Origin: Norana najaformis
Taxonomy: Eukaryota > Annelida > Clitellata > Crassiclitellata > Hormogastridae
DNA length: 64,000 nt
Assembly: GCA_964023275.1 (NCBI GenBank)
Contig: OZ029918.1
Location: 15,869,861-15,933,860 of the forward strand
Direction: 5' to 3'
This document shows positions 32,780-44,554 of the stretch, in pieces (within the stretch, counting starts at the first letter, position 1; the number at the start of each line of letters is the position of its first letter). The notes under the pieces were generated by a model. That model saw only the letters and a list, made by a program, of their open reading frames with translations, searched no databases and was not told the origin of the DNA. The position numbers and the translations under genes are program-made.

Positions 32780-34515
32780 TTGGTCATTCAGTATGCAATA
32801 GATTTCTTCTTCCTAGTTCTTCATCTCCAGTCTTAGATTACTTTCAGCCAACAACTCTTGCAGAGGTTTGCAGACTTATATTTTCTTCACCTGACAAAAG
32901 TTCTGTCCTAGGCACCATTCCCACTTCTTTCCTAAAAGAATGTTTTGATGTCCTCTGTCCAACCATTACATCAATTATCAATTTCTCATTGCTTGAGGGA
33001 TCCTTCCCATCTGCTTTTGCTCATGCCATAGTTCATCCTCTGCTAAAGAAACCTTCTCTCGATTCAGGTGACCTGTGTAATTACATCTCAGCATTAAATT
33101 TTGTATCTAAAATTCTTGAATGGGTAGTTTTGAATCGTATGCAAACCCACCTTTCTTCCAACTCACTAATCTCTCCATTTAAGTCTGCATACCTCAAGTT
33201 TCATGTAACAAAATCTGCCCTGCTTGCTGTTTATAACAACATCATGTGCTCCATGGATAAGGGTAAGATGACAGCACTTGTTCTACTTGATATGTCTGCT
33301 GCCTTTGATACTCTCGACCATTCTCTGCTTGTGCATCATCATGGTTTGGGGTTTCTGTTCCCACCCTACATTGGTTTACTAATTATCTCAGCCCTCACAC
33401 TCATTCTGTATATCTAAATGGACATTATTCAGCTAGTGCTTTGTTGACTTGTGGTATTCTGCAGGGTTCTGTACTTGATCCTCTTTTGTTTACATTATAC
33501 ACAACACCTTTAGGTACACTGCTAGACAATCATTCACAGGGATATCATTACTGTGCGGATGACACCCAAACCTACATTTCGTTTGACAGTTTGTCTTGTC
33601 TCTCGTCTGTGCAGCTGTTGTCTGATGCCTTTGAGGAGCTGTAGTCTTGGATTAACCCGTTGAAGACTGAATTTCTACTGCTTGGCACTCCACAGCAACT
33701 TAAGAAGTTTGAATGGCTTAAATCCTTGCAGCTGGGGGACTCACTCATTGAGTTCACTGATGCTGCTCGTGACTTGGCTGTTGTTTTTGATTCTGTCATG
33801 TCTCTCACAAACTATGTAAATGGTATATTTGTAAGGCGTCATACATGTATATTCGTGACGTATGCAGAATTAGGCGTTATATCCCCATGTCTTCTAAAAT
33901 ATCATTGGCTAATGCATTGGTCTCCAGTCGCCTTGACTGTTGTAACTCAATTCTTGTTGGTATCACAAAGTCAAACATGCAGAAACTCCAGTGAGTTCAG
34001 AACTCTTTGGCTAGAGCCATAATAAATACTTCAAAATATGAGCATATAACCCCTGTGCTTAAATCTTTACGTTGGGTTCCTATTCAACAAAGGATTTGTT
34101 TCAAATTGGGACTTACAGTTTATAAAACATTGAACTCTGGCCAACCAGAGTACTTAAAAACAGTCTTTATTCCCAAGACTTACCATTATTCTGCAAGGTC
34201 ATCTGATTGTCTCTCTCTGGTCATACCTTTTGGACTAGAACTGTTCTTGGTAAACAGGCTTTTTCGGTTGCTGGACTTAAATTCTGGAACTCCCTCCCTG
34301 TGTCTGTTTGTTCTGTTCAGTCGCTTTTGTCATTGCGTTCTCAACTTAAAACTTACCTTTTTCAAATTGCTTATCCACCGTAAGCTGCCTCTCCGTCCTG
34401 TGGACTGACCTTCTGGATATTGACCTGATTGGGGCTTTGCTTTGGTGCGCCATCGGTTGATGCCTTGTGCTTTAGACCCTGGCACATTAGAAATTGCTAA
34501 TTATTATTATATCCA
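32780..34515 (+). mobile_element. CR1/L2-type LINE reverse transcriptase with 3' end
   Basis: The longest LINE copy. In order over several frames: an SSVLGTIPTSFLKECFDVL fingers region (about 32890 on), FKSAYLKFHVTKSALL, palm motif A VLLDMSAAFDTLDHSLL (about 33280), motif B GILQGSVLDPLLF (about 33450) and motif C YCADDTQ (about 33555, Cys in place of the usual Tyr/Phe). A TAG stop at 33642 precedes NPLKTEF. Then LMHWSPVALTVVTQ, LRWVPIQQRICFKLGLTVYKTL, DCLSLV and LDLNSGTPSL follow in shifted frames. The 3'UTR carries CGCCATCGGTTGATGCCTTGTG and ends in TTA/ATTATTAT repeats, as CR1/L2 tails do. The endonuclease is absent. Confidence 0.9.
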
Positions 34516-34519
34516 CTTG

Positions 34520-35280
34520 TTTGCTAATGCAGCCAAATTACAGGATGTCAGATTATATATTTAATGGCTGTAATGACTTGTTGATATTTAAAAATCAATA
34601 TTAGAATAAAAGTGGTTTCTTTCATATGGACCTAATAATAAAACATGTTGTTATTTATAGAAAATAATATTAAAACCTGTTTTTGTTATTATTATAAATA
34701 GCATACAATTTGCTGATCAATATTTATGTTGACATTTTAATGATATTTTTTCATGAACTTAAAATACTTTTGTAAACAACTTTTGTTGTTGTCAAATTAT
34801 TCACAATATGGCATCATAGATGACATCTGGCAAAAAGGGCGAAATCCACTAATGCATAGCCAAGGGTGGTTCCTATCGATTAAGCATAGTTAGAGGGGGA
34901 TTTTCCACCAGAACAGCTAAATTCAATTCATTAATTTTGTGTTGGAGAATGTATGATCAAAGCTATTAGTGAAAATGTATTATGTAATAATTTCAAAGAC
35001 TTACCGCAGTAAGAGATTCTTATGCCACATGGTGTTCTATCATAAAACATGATGATTTTCTTTTCCAAAACATTGACAGCTTAGCTCTTTTTTATGATGC
35101 ATAAGCATGCTTCATGCTCATGAATCTAAACTCTGTTAATTGTTATATATAGAACCCCTATTAGTTACTTTTTAAATTTGCAGGGTCTAAAATAAAAAGC
35201 TTTTGCTCAAAATAAAATAGTAATATCATGCCCCTTCATGTATAGACCTCTACTTAAAACTGTAAATAGTTTTCATTACC
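34520..35280. other. AT-rich, CpG-free sequence
   Basis: No gene or repeat recognised. CpG is almost absent over most of the stretch. Confidence 0.4.
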
Positions 35281-35284
35281 CCTA

Positions 35285-35465
35285 AGCCAGTAGGAGGTGG
35301 CAGATCAGCCAACTGACTAATGTGTTGGCTTTCCACCTCTGTGACCTGAGTTTGAACTCAGGCCTGTCATGTGAAATTGCCATAGATTGATTTTTTAACT
35401 GAGCATAGGCTTGGAGACCATGATCTTCAATTTGAGCGCCTCTTTAAATCCATAAGCAAATAATT
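35285..35465 (+). mobile_element. tRNA-derived SINE, diverged
   Basis: A tRNA-like head: GGTGGCAGATCAGCC with an A-box-like start, and a B-box-like GAGTTTGAACTC at about 35349. The 3' part includes GAGCGCCTCTTTAAATCC, similar to LINE tails. Confidence 0.45.
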
Positions 35466-35469
35466 ACAT

Positions 35470-37260
35470 TAGGAAATAACAAGTGAGTATATGCTACTGA
35501 AGCATGCACAAAAATTTAATCTAGCAGACATACTTACATACCAACTAGTAGACTTGTACATAGGTATGTTTCGTACATACGTGTCTAAGCATATTATTAC
35601 ACATATAACACGGTCGCTTGTGTGTGTCTGTTTGCCCACTCCTTGTCCCTGTCCTTATGCATGATCATCTTCCTAGCCAATTGCAAAGAAATTACTTTAT
35701 CATATTATTCAGGAGACTTTGCTGGCATGTGAGGTCATTATTTGACACTATAATCTGCCAGATCAAACTTTTGCATGTGCTTCAGCAACACATACTTTAT
35801 TATTAACCTACTTAATTTGAGAATGAATTAGAAGGGCATTATATAACATTTACGAGGACTTAGTTGCAAACGCATGAAGCGCACTTGCGCCTCACAAAGT
35901 AGTGTGAAGCTGTTAATGTTCTGAAAAAGATAAGCAAGTGTTCACTCATATATTTATGATAAAGTAACATGCAACATTAGAATCATTTATCATAGCAAGT
36001 CTTTCAAATAATTTCTTTCAAATTATTGCTTAACATATTTTCAATAATGACAGTGACATTACATTCTCCAACACAGAACTTCATGTGCTGAATTTGGCTG
36101 TGCTGGTGGGATATCTACCTTCTTCTAGTCCAACTGTGTCTTGTCTATCAATGGTGGATTTTCCATCCTTACCACTACTATTCCACTGGTGAGTGGGATT
36201 GTACTTTACATGCTGTATGTTGTACCAAGATGGTGACATGATATTTAGTGCTTTCCTAAAAATTCTGTATTGGATTGACCTATTTATTTTGGCACTAAGT
36301 CTATTATAGGTCATAGTTAGTGATATCTTTGAAATGCTAGTAAAGTTCTTGTTGTGTCTGCTTAAAATTTTCTGCCTATGTGTTGCAGAAGTTAGATCTC
36401 ATTGCATGTTAAATGACATAAATACTGTGGAGGTGAACCGCTTTTTGCTTTTTGTACAATGAGTCTTGGTGACAGTCATAGCCAAATTTGTGGATTGCCT
36501 TAACTTTCTTTTATTCAGAATTTAAGACTAGCCTTCTCTTTCTATGTTCATCTATCTGTTAGGGTTCAAAATTCATTGGCCAGTATAGTTGGCAATAATT
36601 TTAAAAAAACATCACACGGAATTATAAAAGTAGTTGAGATGAAAAGCCAGGATTACCAAACTACAATTTATGACACAAGGTTTTTGTTGTCTTTCTGCTT
36701 TCTTTTAGAGCAGCTGCCGTGGGATTTTCTTGTGCTAGGATCAATTAACCATTTCCCTGTTGGGGAAGTAAACATGTTTCAACATGCACTATACTTTCAG
36801 TTGATGGCAGGTGGATTGTGTTAATTTTCTCGTAGAAGATACCATGTGCTGTGACTGCATTCCCTGAAGTGATGGTCTTGAGTAATGGTGGTCCATAATT
36901 TGTCTGGGACTTCACCTGGAAATCTCATCTGGTCATAAATACTGGATCTTGAGGTGATCAGACATATACTGTATTATGTGCCTCCATCTGGAATTCATTG
37001 CCCCAGGAATTTATGATTTTTTAGATGAAGCACTTACATGACAGTTCAACAACTGGACAACCATTCCTGATAGTTTTGATATTTTCCAATTGATATTTGA
37101 AAAAAAACCAGAATCTAGTGCTGAATGAAATAACTTTACCACAAGACCACCATGCACCAGCCAGACACACAAGTTCCCAACACATATAAATATTTTTATG
37201 TTCCCTTCCAGGCCAGTAATGCAGTTCTTCTGGTGTCCCTGCATCTGCCATCATTTTTGG
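35470..37260. other. CpG-poor sequence without clear features
   Basis: A 77-codon minus-strand frame at 36314-36081 (ending GLEEGRYPTSTAKFST) has coding-like composition but no recognised domain or splice context. A minus-strand segment around 37150-37090 (TGGTCTTGTGGTAAAG) may be another tRNA-like head. Neither is firm. Confidence 0.3.
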
Positions 37261-37269
37261 GAGGAACGT

Positions 37270-37401
<132 letters not shown>

Positions 37402-37509
37402 CCTATGATGAGGGACTATAAGGAACCAACATGCTACAGAAGTATGTTTTAGTAGTCAGAATGAACTTTCTAGTCATCAGTGCAATGCACACTTCTGGCT
37501 GAGATCCAG

Positions 37510-37795
37510 TTTGACTTTTTAATGATGATAGTAAGTAAGTAAAGCTCCCACGTCCCATGAAGAACATAGGGGAAGCACTCATTTCCTTTCCGTAGGTCCT
37601 TGAACCAGCAATGGATGAATCCCAAGTTCCTGGACAGTGGGCCAGTGCATCTCAGGACTTGCCATTTACGTCCCAGCTTACACTGGTACCAAATTATACT
37701 GCATAGTAACAACTTGCCAAGGGTGTTACATGGAGTCGAACCCACAACCACATGATCGTTGATGAAACACATTACTGATAGACCACTGTGTAATG
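37510..37795 (-). mobile_element. tRNA-derived SINE
   Basis: On the minus strand a tRNA-like head begins CAGTGGTCTATCAGTAATG, and a near-perfect B box GGGTTCGACTCC lies at about 37732-37743. A body of about 220 bp runs down to GTAAGTAAGT repeats at the 3' end (37528-37540). Confidence 0.65.
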
Positions 37796-38264
37796 CATCA
37801 ACTTTCCTCTCGGCAGTAAACAGTGCTTTCTTTGTAGACTAATGATGCTAATAACAGGTGTTTCCAGTTAAGTTTTGGGCAAGTGGGTTGAGAATTGGGC
37901 CGATTACACCAGTTAAGACATAAAACAAAGCCTTTCAAAGCACTAGGTGCAGTCGTAAAGCATTTAGTATAGTAGGAATGGAATAGGATTGGAATGAAAG
38001 ATTTTATCAGTATAGCTGATTTTTGGCGTACCACAGACACAATAAACCTACATTTACTTTACAAGTATTATTTGGCAGTGATATTGCTGATCAAATATCG
38101 ACTTAGTAGAAGGTTATGACCCAGGCTTGAGAGACAGCATCTGTGGATAGCTGTGAGGACATGGCAGATTAGTGAGCACTATTAGGTATGTGATTACATT
38201 TCTGCTGCGGCAACAGGAAAGTACGTAATGTTGTATTATAATTTGTAGTAATGCACTTCTTTCT

Positions 38265-38555
38265 GGGGTTGTGATAGTCTAGTGGTTTGTGTGCTGGACT
38301 GTCAAGTGAAAGGTTAGGGGTTTTGAATTCTCATCAGGGCAGAAGTTTATTCAGCTCTACTTTGGCCACCTAGGCACCTCAGCTGTAATGAGTACACTGA
38401 TCATACACTGTCAATGGGAAGATCAGATAGCAAGAGAGAGAGGGCTGGCCGGCCCTCATATGCCAAGGCTAAGAAAATGAAGTCGCTAACACTTCATACT
38501 CATGACTGCCTCTCTGGGCTAGCTTAAGGTACTGCTGTTCTTCTTCTTCTTCTTC
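38265..38555 (+). mobile_element. tRNA-derived SINE with (TTC)n tail
   Basis: The head is GTGATAGTCTAGTGGTTTGTG (A-box region), with a degenerate B box GGGGTTTTGAATTC at about 38318. The body of about 200 bp is shared in reverse with 24600-24815. The end carries a (TTC)n run at 38538-38556. RNA polymerase III promoters in such heads drive SINE transcription; mobility depends on a partner LINE. Confidence 0.7.
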
Positions 38556-38969
38556 TCTATTTTCACGAGGCCGTTACAAGTCTTGCCGAACCACTGTGTG
38601 AATGCTTAGCATCTGATGTTGCAACCCTGGCTAGGATTTACGATGTCTGACTATGTATCTGAATGTATCGCAGTTACACTGTTAATATTCGGTACCAGTA
38701 ACTATTGGTTGAGAGGTTAGGTGAAGTTCATGAAGCCACAGTTACATCACATAGGCTGAGAGCAGACATCTTCCCTTTGGGTCCAGTGTGTTATAAGAGA
38801 AGAGAGGAGAGCCAAGAAGCAAGAGGGCACCTAATTTAGAGAAGCATAAAACGTTACTCTAGGATAGTGAATATGACAGTGGTGCTGCTGCCGCTGTTAA
38901 TAGCAATACTGTCATGTCGTTAACATGCAAATGATTTCTGTGCTACCTGGTTTTGCCCCTGCTCGCAAA

Positions 38970-39190
38970 AATTTCTACAGGCGCCCATGATCAGAAATTG
39001 GGGTTTAGCTTGATGTCACCAAAAATAAATAGCAGAAAGGCAAACAAGAGATAAGTAATTCTGATAAGCTTTGAACCTAGATGTAGGTTTGGATGAATGA
39101 ATTTGGTGAAGGAACAGAGTGAGCATAAAAAGATGTCCGGGTAGGTATTTTTACATGGCCGGTTTGATGAGGTAAAAGGGATAGGCATCA
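38970..39190 (-). mobile_element. LINE 5' ORF fragment fused to a 3' tail, with 2A-like motif
   Basis: The minus strand reads a hydrophobic LLFAFLLFIFGDIKLNPNF and then a stop. Many CR1-type ORFs begin with a hydrophobic stretch and a GDIExNPGP motif, a 2A-like translational recoding peptide. Here E is K and the final GP is changed. Directly after it the sequence becomes GGGCGCCTGTAGAAATTTT, the 3' tail seen at 22985 and 40630. The element therefore keeps its 5' and 3' ends but lacks everything between them. Confidence 0.5.
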
Positions 39191-39194
39191 GCAG

Positions 39195-40036
39195 GATAGT
39201 AAAATAAAATCAAGCAGCTTGTTCTGGCAACAACAGTAAGGTGATGGCTGTGGAGATTAGGCATACATATATGTGATAGTGAACAGAAAAGAGGGCATAA
39301 TAATGACCAGTGTAGAGAATTATGTGTGTGGTGTCATGTTGGCTTGAAACCAATAACAATGACAGCTTGTGTAACACAGGTGTTTCAGCTGATTAGCATA
39401 AAAGGCTAGTCAAAAAATGTGCATCAAGTGAGACAGATGGAGCCTGTTGAAGAAAATGAGTATAGAATCTTCAGCTTATGGGGTGACTCGTAATTGCAGT
39501 GCAATTAAATGGTTCCAGGCCTATGTTAGCTGTGGACATATTGTAATGTTAGAATTTTTACAAAAGTGAATGAGGAGTTTGCTGCACACAACTTAATTGC
39601 AGAAAATAAATAAGCCAGCATTGAACGAAAACGAGTGATACTAGAGGAAGCAAGAAAAACACCCAATTACTTAAATATAATATACAATAATCATTAGGTG
39701 AAAGTGAAAAGAATGATACTTCCTTGATAAAACTAAACTAGTGACATTTAACAGTTTATTAATTTAAGCTAATTTAAAACATGTTTAATAGCCTATTTGA
39801 CTAGCAGAATTAAAACCAAACAACAGGTAGCTAAGCATTTCTTGTTTTTCTTAATGCTTAAGTCTTAAAACTATGAATCATGGCATAAAATTGTATGACC
39901 CAATATCTTCTTTAGTAAGAAAAACTTCATTGGAGTGAATGACCTCAAAACTTTATGGCTATAGATGAAAAATGTTAAAAAACTAAATTTGAAATTTTTT
40001 GGTATTTTGGATAATGGAGTTTTGTTGTTTATTTCA
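39195..40036. other. CpG-poor, AT-rich sequence, possibly intronic
   Basis: No element recognised. It ends in a pyrimidine-rich TTTTGTTGTTTATTTCAG just before the candidate exon. Confidence 0.35.
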
Positions 40037-41475
40037 GCAGTATGTAAAGGAATTCTGTTGGGGTATGAGATCCAGCATATCAGTCAGCAGGTTTGTTAAA
40101 GAAATCATGTTCCTCAATGGTGATATTAACGTTTGTGAGAAGTGCAGAATATCTGACAGTGATCCATGGCAGTACAAGCGGTCATGACAGTCACCAGCAT
40201 CGGTAACTCTGACAGTGTCTCAAATTCTGTGGCAGTTATGAATGATATTAGTGCTACTGCTGCTGTCAGTGATTCTGAACTGGTAGCAAGCATTGTCAGT
40301 ACTGCGAACAGCACAGTTTGCTTGAAAACTCCCCTCATAACTGCGACAGTTATTTGACCCATCATACAAATTCACCTATGCTCCACTGCTTGCTATTTCT
40401 GCACTGGCCTTTCATTCAAAACTGAAAACATTCCTCTTTCACAGATTCTATCCTGACTGCCCTACTTCCTCTGATCCCTCTTTCCGCTCCAATCCCAGAC
40501 ATCACCCACCGTAGCGGCCACATTGTCTCTCTGCCTGACTCTTGGATCTTGACATGGAACTGATCACTTTTCCCTATCGATTTTGTTTTGACTGAGCACC
40601 TGAGAGATAAACTGGTCCCTGTGACGTGGCACTGTAGAAATCTCGGGATTACGATTACAAATGTGCAGTGACTTTTACAATTGATGCTTTTGTTACTTCT
40701 GATGGAGCTGGTGAAAGTATTTCTAGTACCACCATTTCTGAACATAGCACCATTTCTGACATTAGTGTGAACTCTGATGATGGATTCCAGAGTGATGTGA
40801 AAAGACTCGCAACAAACAGCACTGTTGAAGCCAAGGGATAATTTTATTGATTTCATGGCTCAAAAGGTGATAGAAATTAGTTGTAATGGTGAATTTAGCG
40901 ATCATGGAACATTCCGTGGTGATTCTGCAGACAAGACTGTCAATGACAATGTCCGGTGTGAAGATGACCAACATTTTGTTGGATTTAAAGATTGCAAAAA
41001 GTGCCATGATGATGATGTTTCTGTGGTATGCAACAACTGCATGTATAATAGCAACCATTGTCAATTTGCTTCCTCCAACAGAATCACAGTCTCCAGTTCA
41101 GCCAGATGTCATCATTCAAGTCAGCTAGAAAGTCAGCCTTCTGTGTACCCCACCAAGGAAGTCACTGTCAGTGACACTGGAGAACTAGAGTCACAATCAT
41201 ATCAAGTACACAGTGACTCTCTTCGAAAGAATTACCACAGTAGTTGCAACATTAATGCCTGTTGCTCACTTGTTGCATCACCTGATATTAACCAGCTCCA
41301 GACAGATGAAGAAATTCCAGATGCTTCTAGTACTGCTATTGATATGATATCTTCATGTGCTTCCAGTAAAATCCAAAACATTACAACAAACTCTGGTATA
41401 CAACACCAGGTCTCTGTGTCCCTTTCCGAAGCTAAAGACAAAGCTGCTAATACCTGTGATGCACTCATAATGAAG
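40037..41475 (+). pseudogene. candidate large exon of unknown protein, broken by a LINE tail
   Basis: A good acceptor (TTGTTTATTTCAG) precedes open sequence: QYVKEFCWGMRSS, INVCEKCRISD, then in a shifted frame a Ser/Thr/Val-rich stretch to about 40325. An inserted LINE tail (40325-40665) follows, then TIDAFVTSDGAGESISSTT. After another shift a 217-codon frame from about 40825 contains CKKCHDDDVSVVCNNC and many Ser/Asp/Thr. It ends after MK at a GTTAGT donor (41476) in phase 0. The composition looks like an intrinsically disordered nuclear or signalling protein. Three frames and an insertion argue for decay, or for sequence errors around a real exon. Family not recognised. Confidence 0.4.
40325..40665 (+). 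mobile_element. LINE C-terminus and 3'UTR insertion
   Basis: Reads DPSYKFTYAPLLAISALAFHSKLKTFLFH and then the same 3'UTR as the minus-strand copy at 27395-27955, ending CTGTAGAAATCTCGGGATTACGATTAC. It interrupts the candidate exon. Confidence 0.8.
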
Positions 41476-41479
41476 GTTA

Positions 41480-42070
41480 GTGTAAAGTTCTTACTGATCA
41501 GTGCTTCAGTCACTTCTGATACCATAAGACAGTGATGTGTATACATGTAGGTATTAATTTATTTGAACAATGTTGGACCACCTACCTGATGGCATAAGGA
41601 ACATCAGCCCAAGAAGTGCCAGTCAGTAACTGCAACCTATTACAGCAAGCACTTTATTCAGCTGTCGTCATTCCTCAGTGCAACACAAACCAGGACTCTG
41701 AATGTAGTGTCATCAGCCAATCAAGGACAAGATTCCACAGGTCAGGTTCTGCATGCGTGCAAGGACTCTGATATCATTTAGGTTCTTAGGGATCAGCACG
41801 GAGAAGCTTTTAAAAGGTGCTGTACAAAATATCTACTGCATTACGTTGCATTACAGTGCCAGGGCTTTGGGATAGTGGACACTGATGTAAAATAGAGCCT
41901 CACATATCCGTAGTGAAAAAGCATTAATTTCACTGTCCAGGGCTAACTTTCAACAAGGGATGATTTCGATAGACCTGGGTTTGAAGCCAGTACATATCAG
42001 AGCTTTCTGTTTACTTTAGCATGAACCAATATCAAAATATATCGCTGTGTGCAATTAAGGTAAAGTAACT
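41480..42070. other. CpG-poor sequence, possible SINE head
   Basis: A weak B-box-like CTGGGTTTGAAGCC occurs at about 41969. Nothing else is recognised. Confidence 0.3.
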
Positions 42071-42071
42071 G

Positions 42072-42316
42072 TTATTTTGCCTTCTGACAATATAACTTCG
42101 TTGATGTTGTTGTCATTCTACCTTCTGACGATATAATTACATCAATGTTGCTGTTATTCTACCTTCTGACAATATAATTTCATCACTGATGCTGTCATTC
42201 TACCTTCTGACAATATAATTTTATCAATGATGCTGTCATTCTACCTTCTGACAATATAATTTCATCAATGTTGCTGTCATTCTACCTTCTGACAATATAT
42301 TTTCATCAATGATGCT
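42072..42316. repeat. 41-bp tandem repeat, about six units
   Basis: The word CTTCTGAC recurs every 41 bp from 42081 (42122, 42163 and on). The unit contains CATTCTACCTTCTGAC, AATATAATTTCATCA and a TG(A/T)TGCTGT variant site. Identity between units is high. Confidence 0.95.
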
Positions 42317-42319
42317 TAA

Positions 42320-44430
42320 CCCTGACAACACCAGTAGAACAAATGGAAAACCTTTCTGTAAGACTTGCATGATTTGAAACAGGTTTGCCAGTTTTGCACA
42401 GTCAACTGGGATAAAATTTTAAGATGGTCAATATGTTGACTTTAACATTAGAGTTAGTTGCACGCAAGTAGAACACTAGCTAAGTATCTGTCATGGCTGA
42501 TTTTCTTCCAGACACATCACAAGGCTATGGTTTAAAACTTGGTTCAGTAATAATCTTATGCTAATTCCTGCATTTAAATTTCCTCCAGTATTTCTTGTCT
42601 TCTTTTAGGCTCAGTGAACCAGTTGTCAATCCTCGATTTGCTGACGTTTTTCATTGTTAAATGAAGCATGACTGATATGCATGAATAGTCTGGCAACATA
42701 GCTTAATGGTTGTGGCCTACATTGTCTATGAAGACCATGTTATTGTCTGGCTGCAGGACACTTAGGGTGTCTTTTTTACGGAATCAGTAGTGCTGGAATG
42801 ATAGCCATCAAGCTTTTGTGTAGTTCAACAATGCAAAACTCTGTAGAGTTTAACACAAGTATCAGAAGTATGTATGTTTGTATCAGGACACTTAATATGG
42901 CAAATTTCAGGTTTCTATCTTTATTACTTCTGGATTTATAGCAAGTCAAAGTTCATCAATCATTCAATTTTTCGCGAAGTCACGAAACGGCAGGAAAGTT
43001 TGAAATTCTGTAATTCCAACATTTTTTGAGATAATCAAGTAAAATCTTCAGAAATTCCTTATATCGGTTTGTAGAACATGTTTGCCAAATTTCATCAAAA
43101 TCCAAGATGGTGTGGTGTACACCTCTGGTTGATTTGATGTGGAATGACCCAGTTGAATCTTGAATAATGTGATTGCAGAATGTTAAGTTAGCTTATCCCT
43201 GTATTCATAACCTCTGCATTGGATCACCATACTGGCTAATGCTCCAACAGAAAAACTATTTTCTTTGAGAAGAAGTGATGTTTCACTTCTTCTTCATCTT
43301 TCGGTAGCACATGATGGTATTCTTACACATGCATAATCTACATTGCCAGACCTCAATAGTCTGAATTAAACTAGTATTACTTTGGTACTGAGAAAAAACA
43401 GTTTTGGTATTAGCTATTTCTATTTTGGTATTGTTAACTGCCTTCTGTGTTCAGTCTACACCTGTGTTTTTTCTTCATCCTTTCCTCTACTCAGGTCTTT
43501 GTGGCTCTTGGTCAGCCACTTAGCGTTTCCTGTCACTTGCTCTGTTGTTCAGAACGGGTAAGAAATGAAGTCAAGAATTCTGGTTGAAGACAACTTATCT
43601 CATCTGCCTTACTTACCATCTGCTTTCTTTCAATTGGATTACATTGTTTAGACTTCATTTCGTTGCTTTTCTGCCTGGTATAGTTGCTTTGGCTTTGCTT
43701 CTTTGATATTTCTTTTCTGTCTCTGAGTTTTGTTTTTTCCTGTTGACTTTTTCAAAGGAATTTTTCCCATTTAATATCTTCTTCATTGTTGACCATCTGC
43801 TTTTCACACTGGATATGCATATTTCAGTGACTTCTCTTTGTGTTTTTGATTACTCTGTCAGAAGAAAGCATAACTGTTTCCACTAACACTAATTATTAAT
43901 AATGTCTAGAAAGAATCAAATTTTCCCTTAAGTAGCACAAGAAATATGTTCAATCCACATTAAGTTTAGACCTGTTTAGTACCCATACTTCAGTGTTTTC
44001 CTGAAGTTCTTAAAGAGACAGTTTATAGATTTAGTTCCTGAGGGATCATTTCTACCTCGGGTTAAAATTTTTTATAGATTGACAGATGAATACACACATG
44101 CGATCAGTCAGCTGGCTTGATGGCTTAGTAGAAGAGTTACAAATTCTACAGATTCCAATGTCTTGCATTAGCAGTCCAGTGCAAAAGAGAATCCATTTAG
44201 ATATTGGTATTTACTTAATCTGTTGGAGGAATGATTCTTTAAACATTTTAAGATTATAATACAGGGGGAGGTGACTTGACAGAGGTGCATAATAGGGTGG
44301 CCATAATTTTCTCATTTTCGAAATTTCCAACTCTCACCCTCTGAAATGGTTTCATTTTAGTAAGAAACACTTTGTGTAAAATTTGAAGCAGATGATCTGT
44401 ATTTACAGGTCGCTCATGGCAGCCAAAGTT
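42320..44430. other. CpG-poor sequence without recognised features
   Basis: AT-rich and TG-rich, with pyrimidine-rich stretches at 43440-43760. No supported gene. It may be intron of a long plus-strand gene. Confidence 0.35.
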
Positions 44431-44554
44431 TACTATGTAATCAACATGGTATGAACTTTCATAAACTCGTATGCACAGTGCACATGAATCTTGCACATGG
44501 TTCTTTGCACACGAGTACTTTGCACAATGCACAGTTGCACATGGCTCTTTGGCA

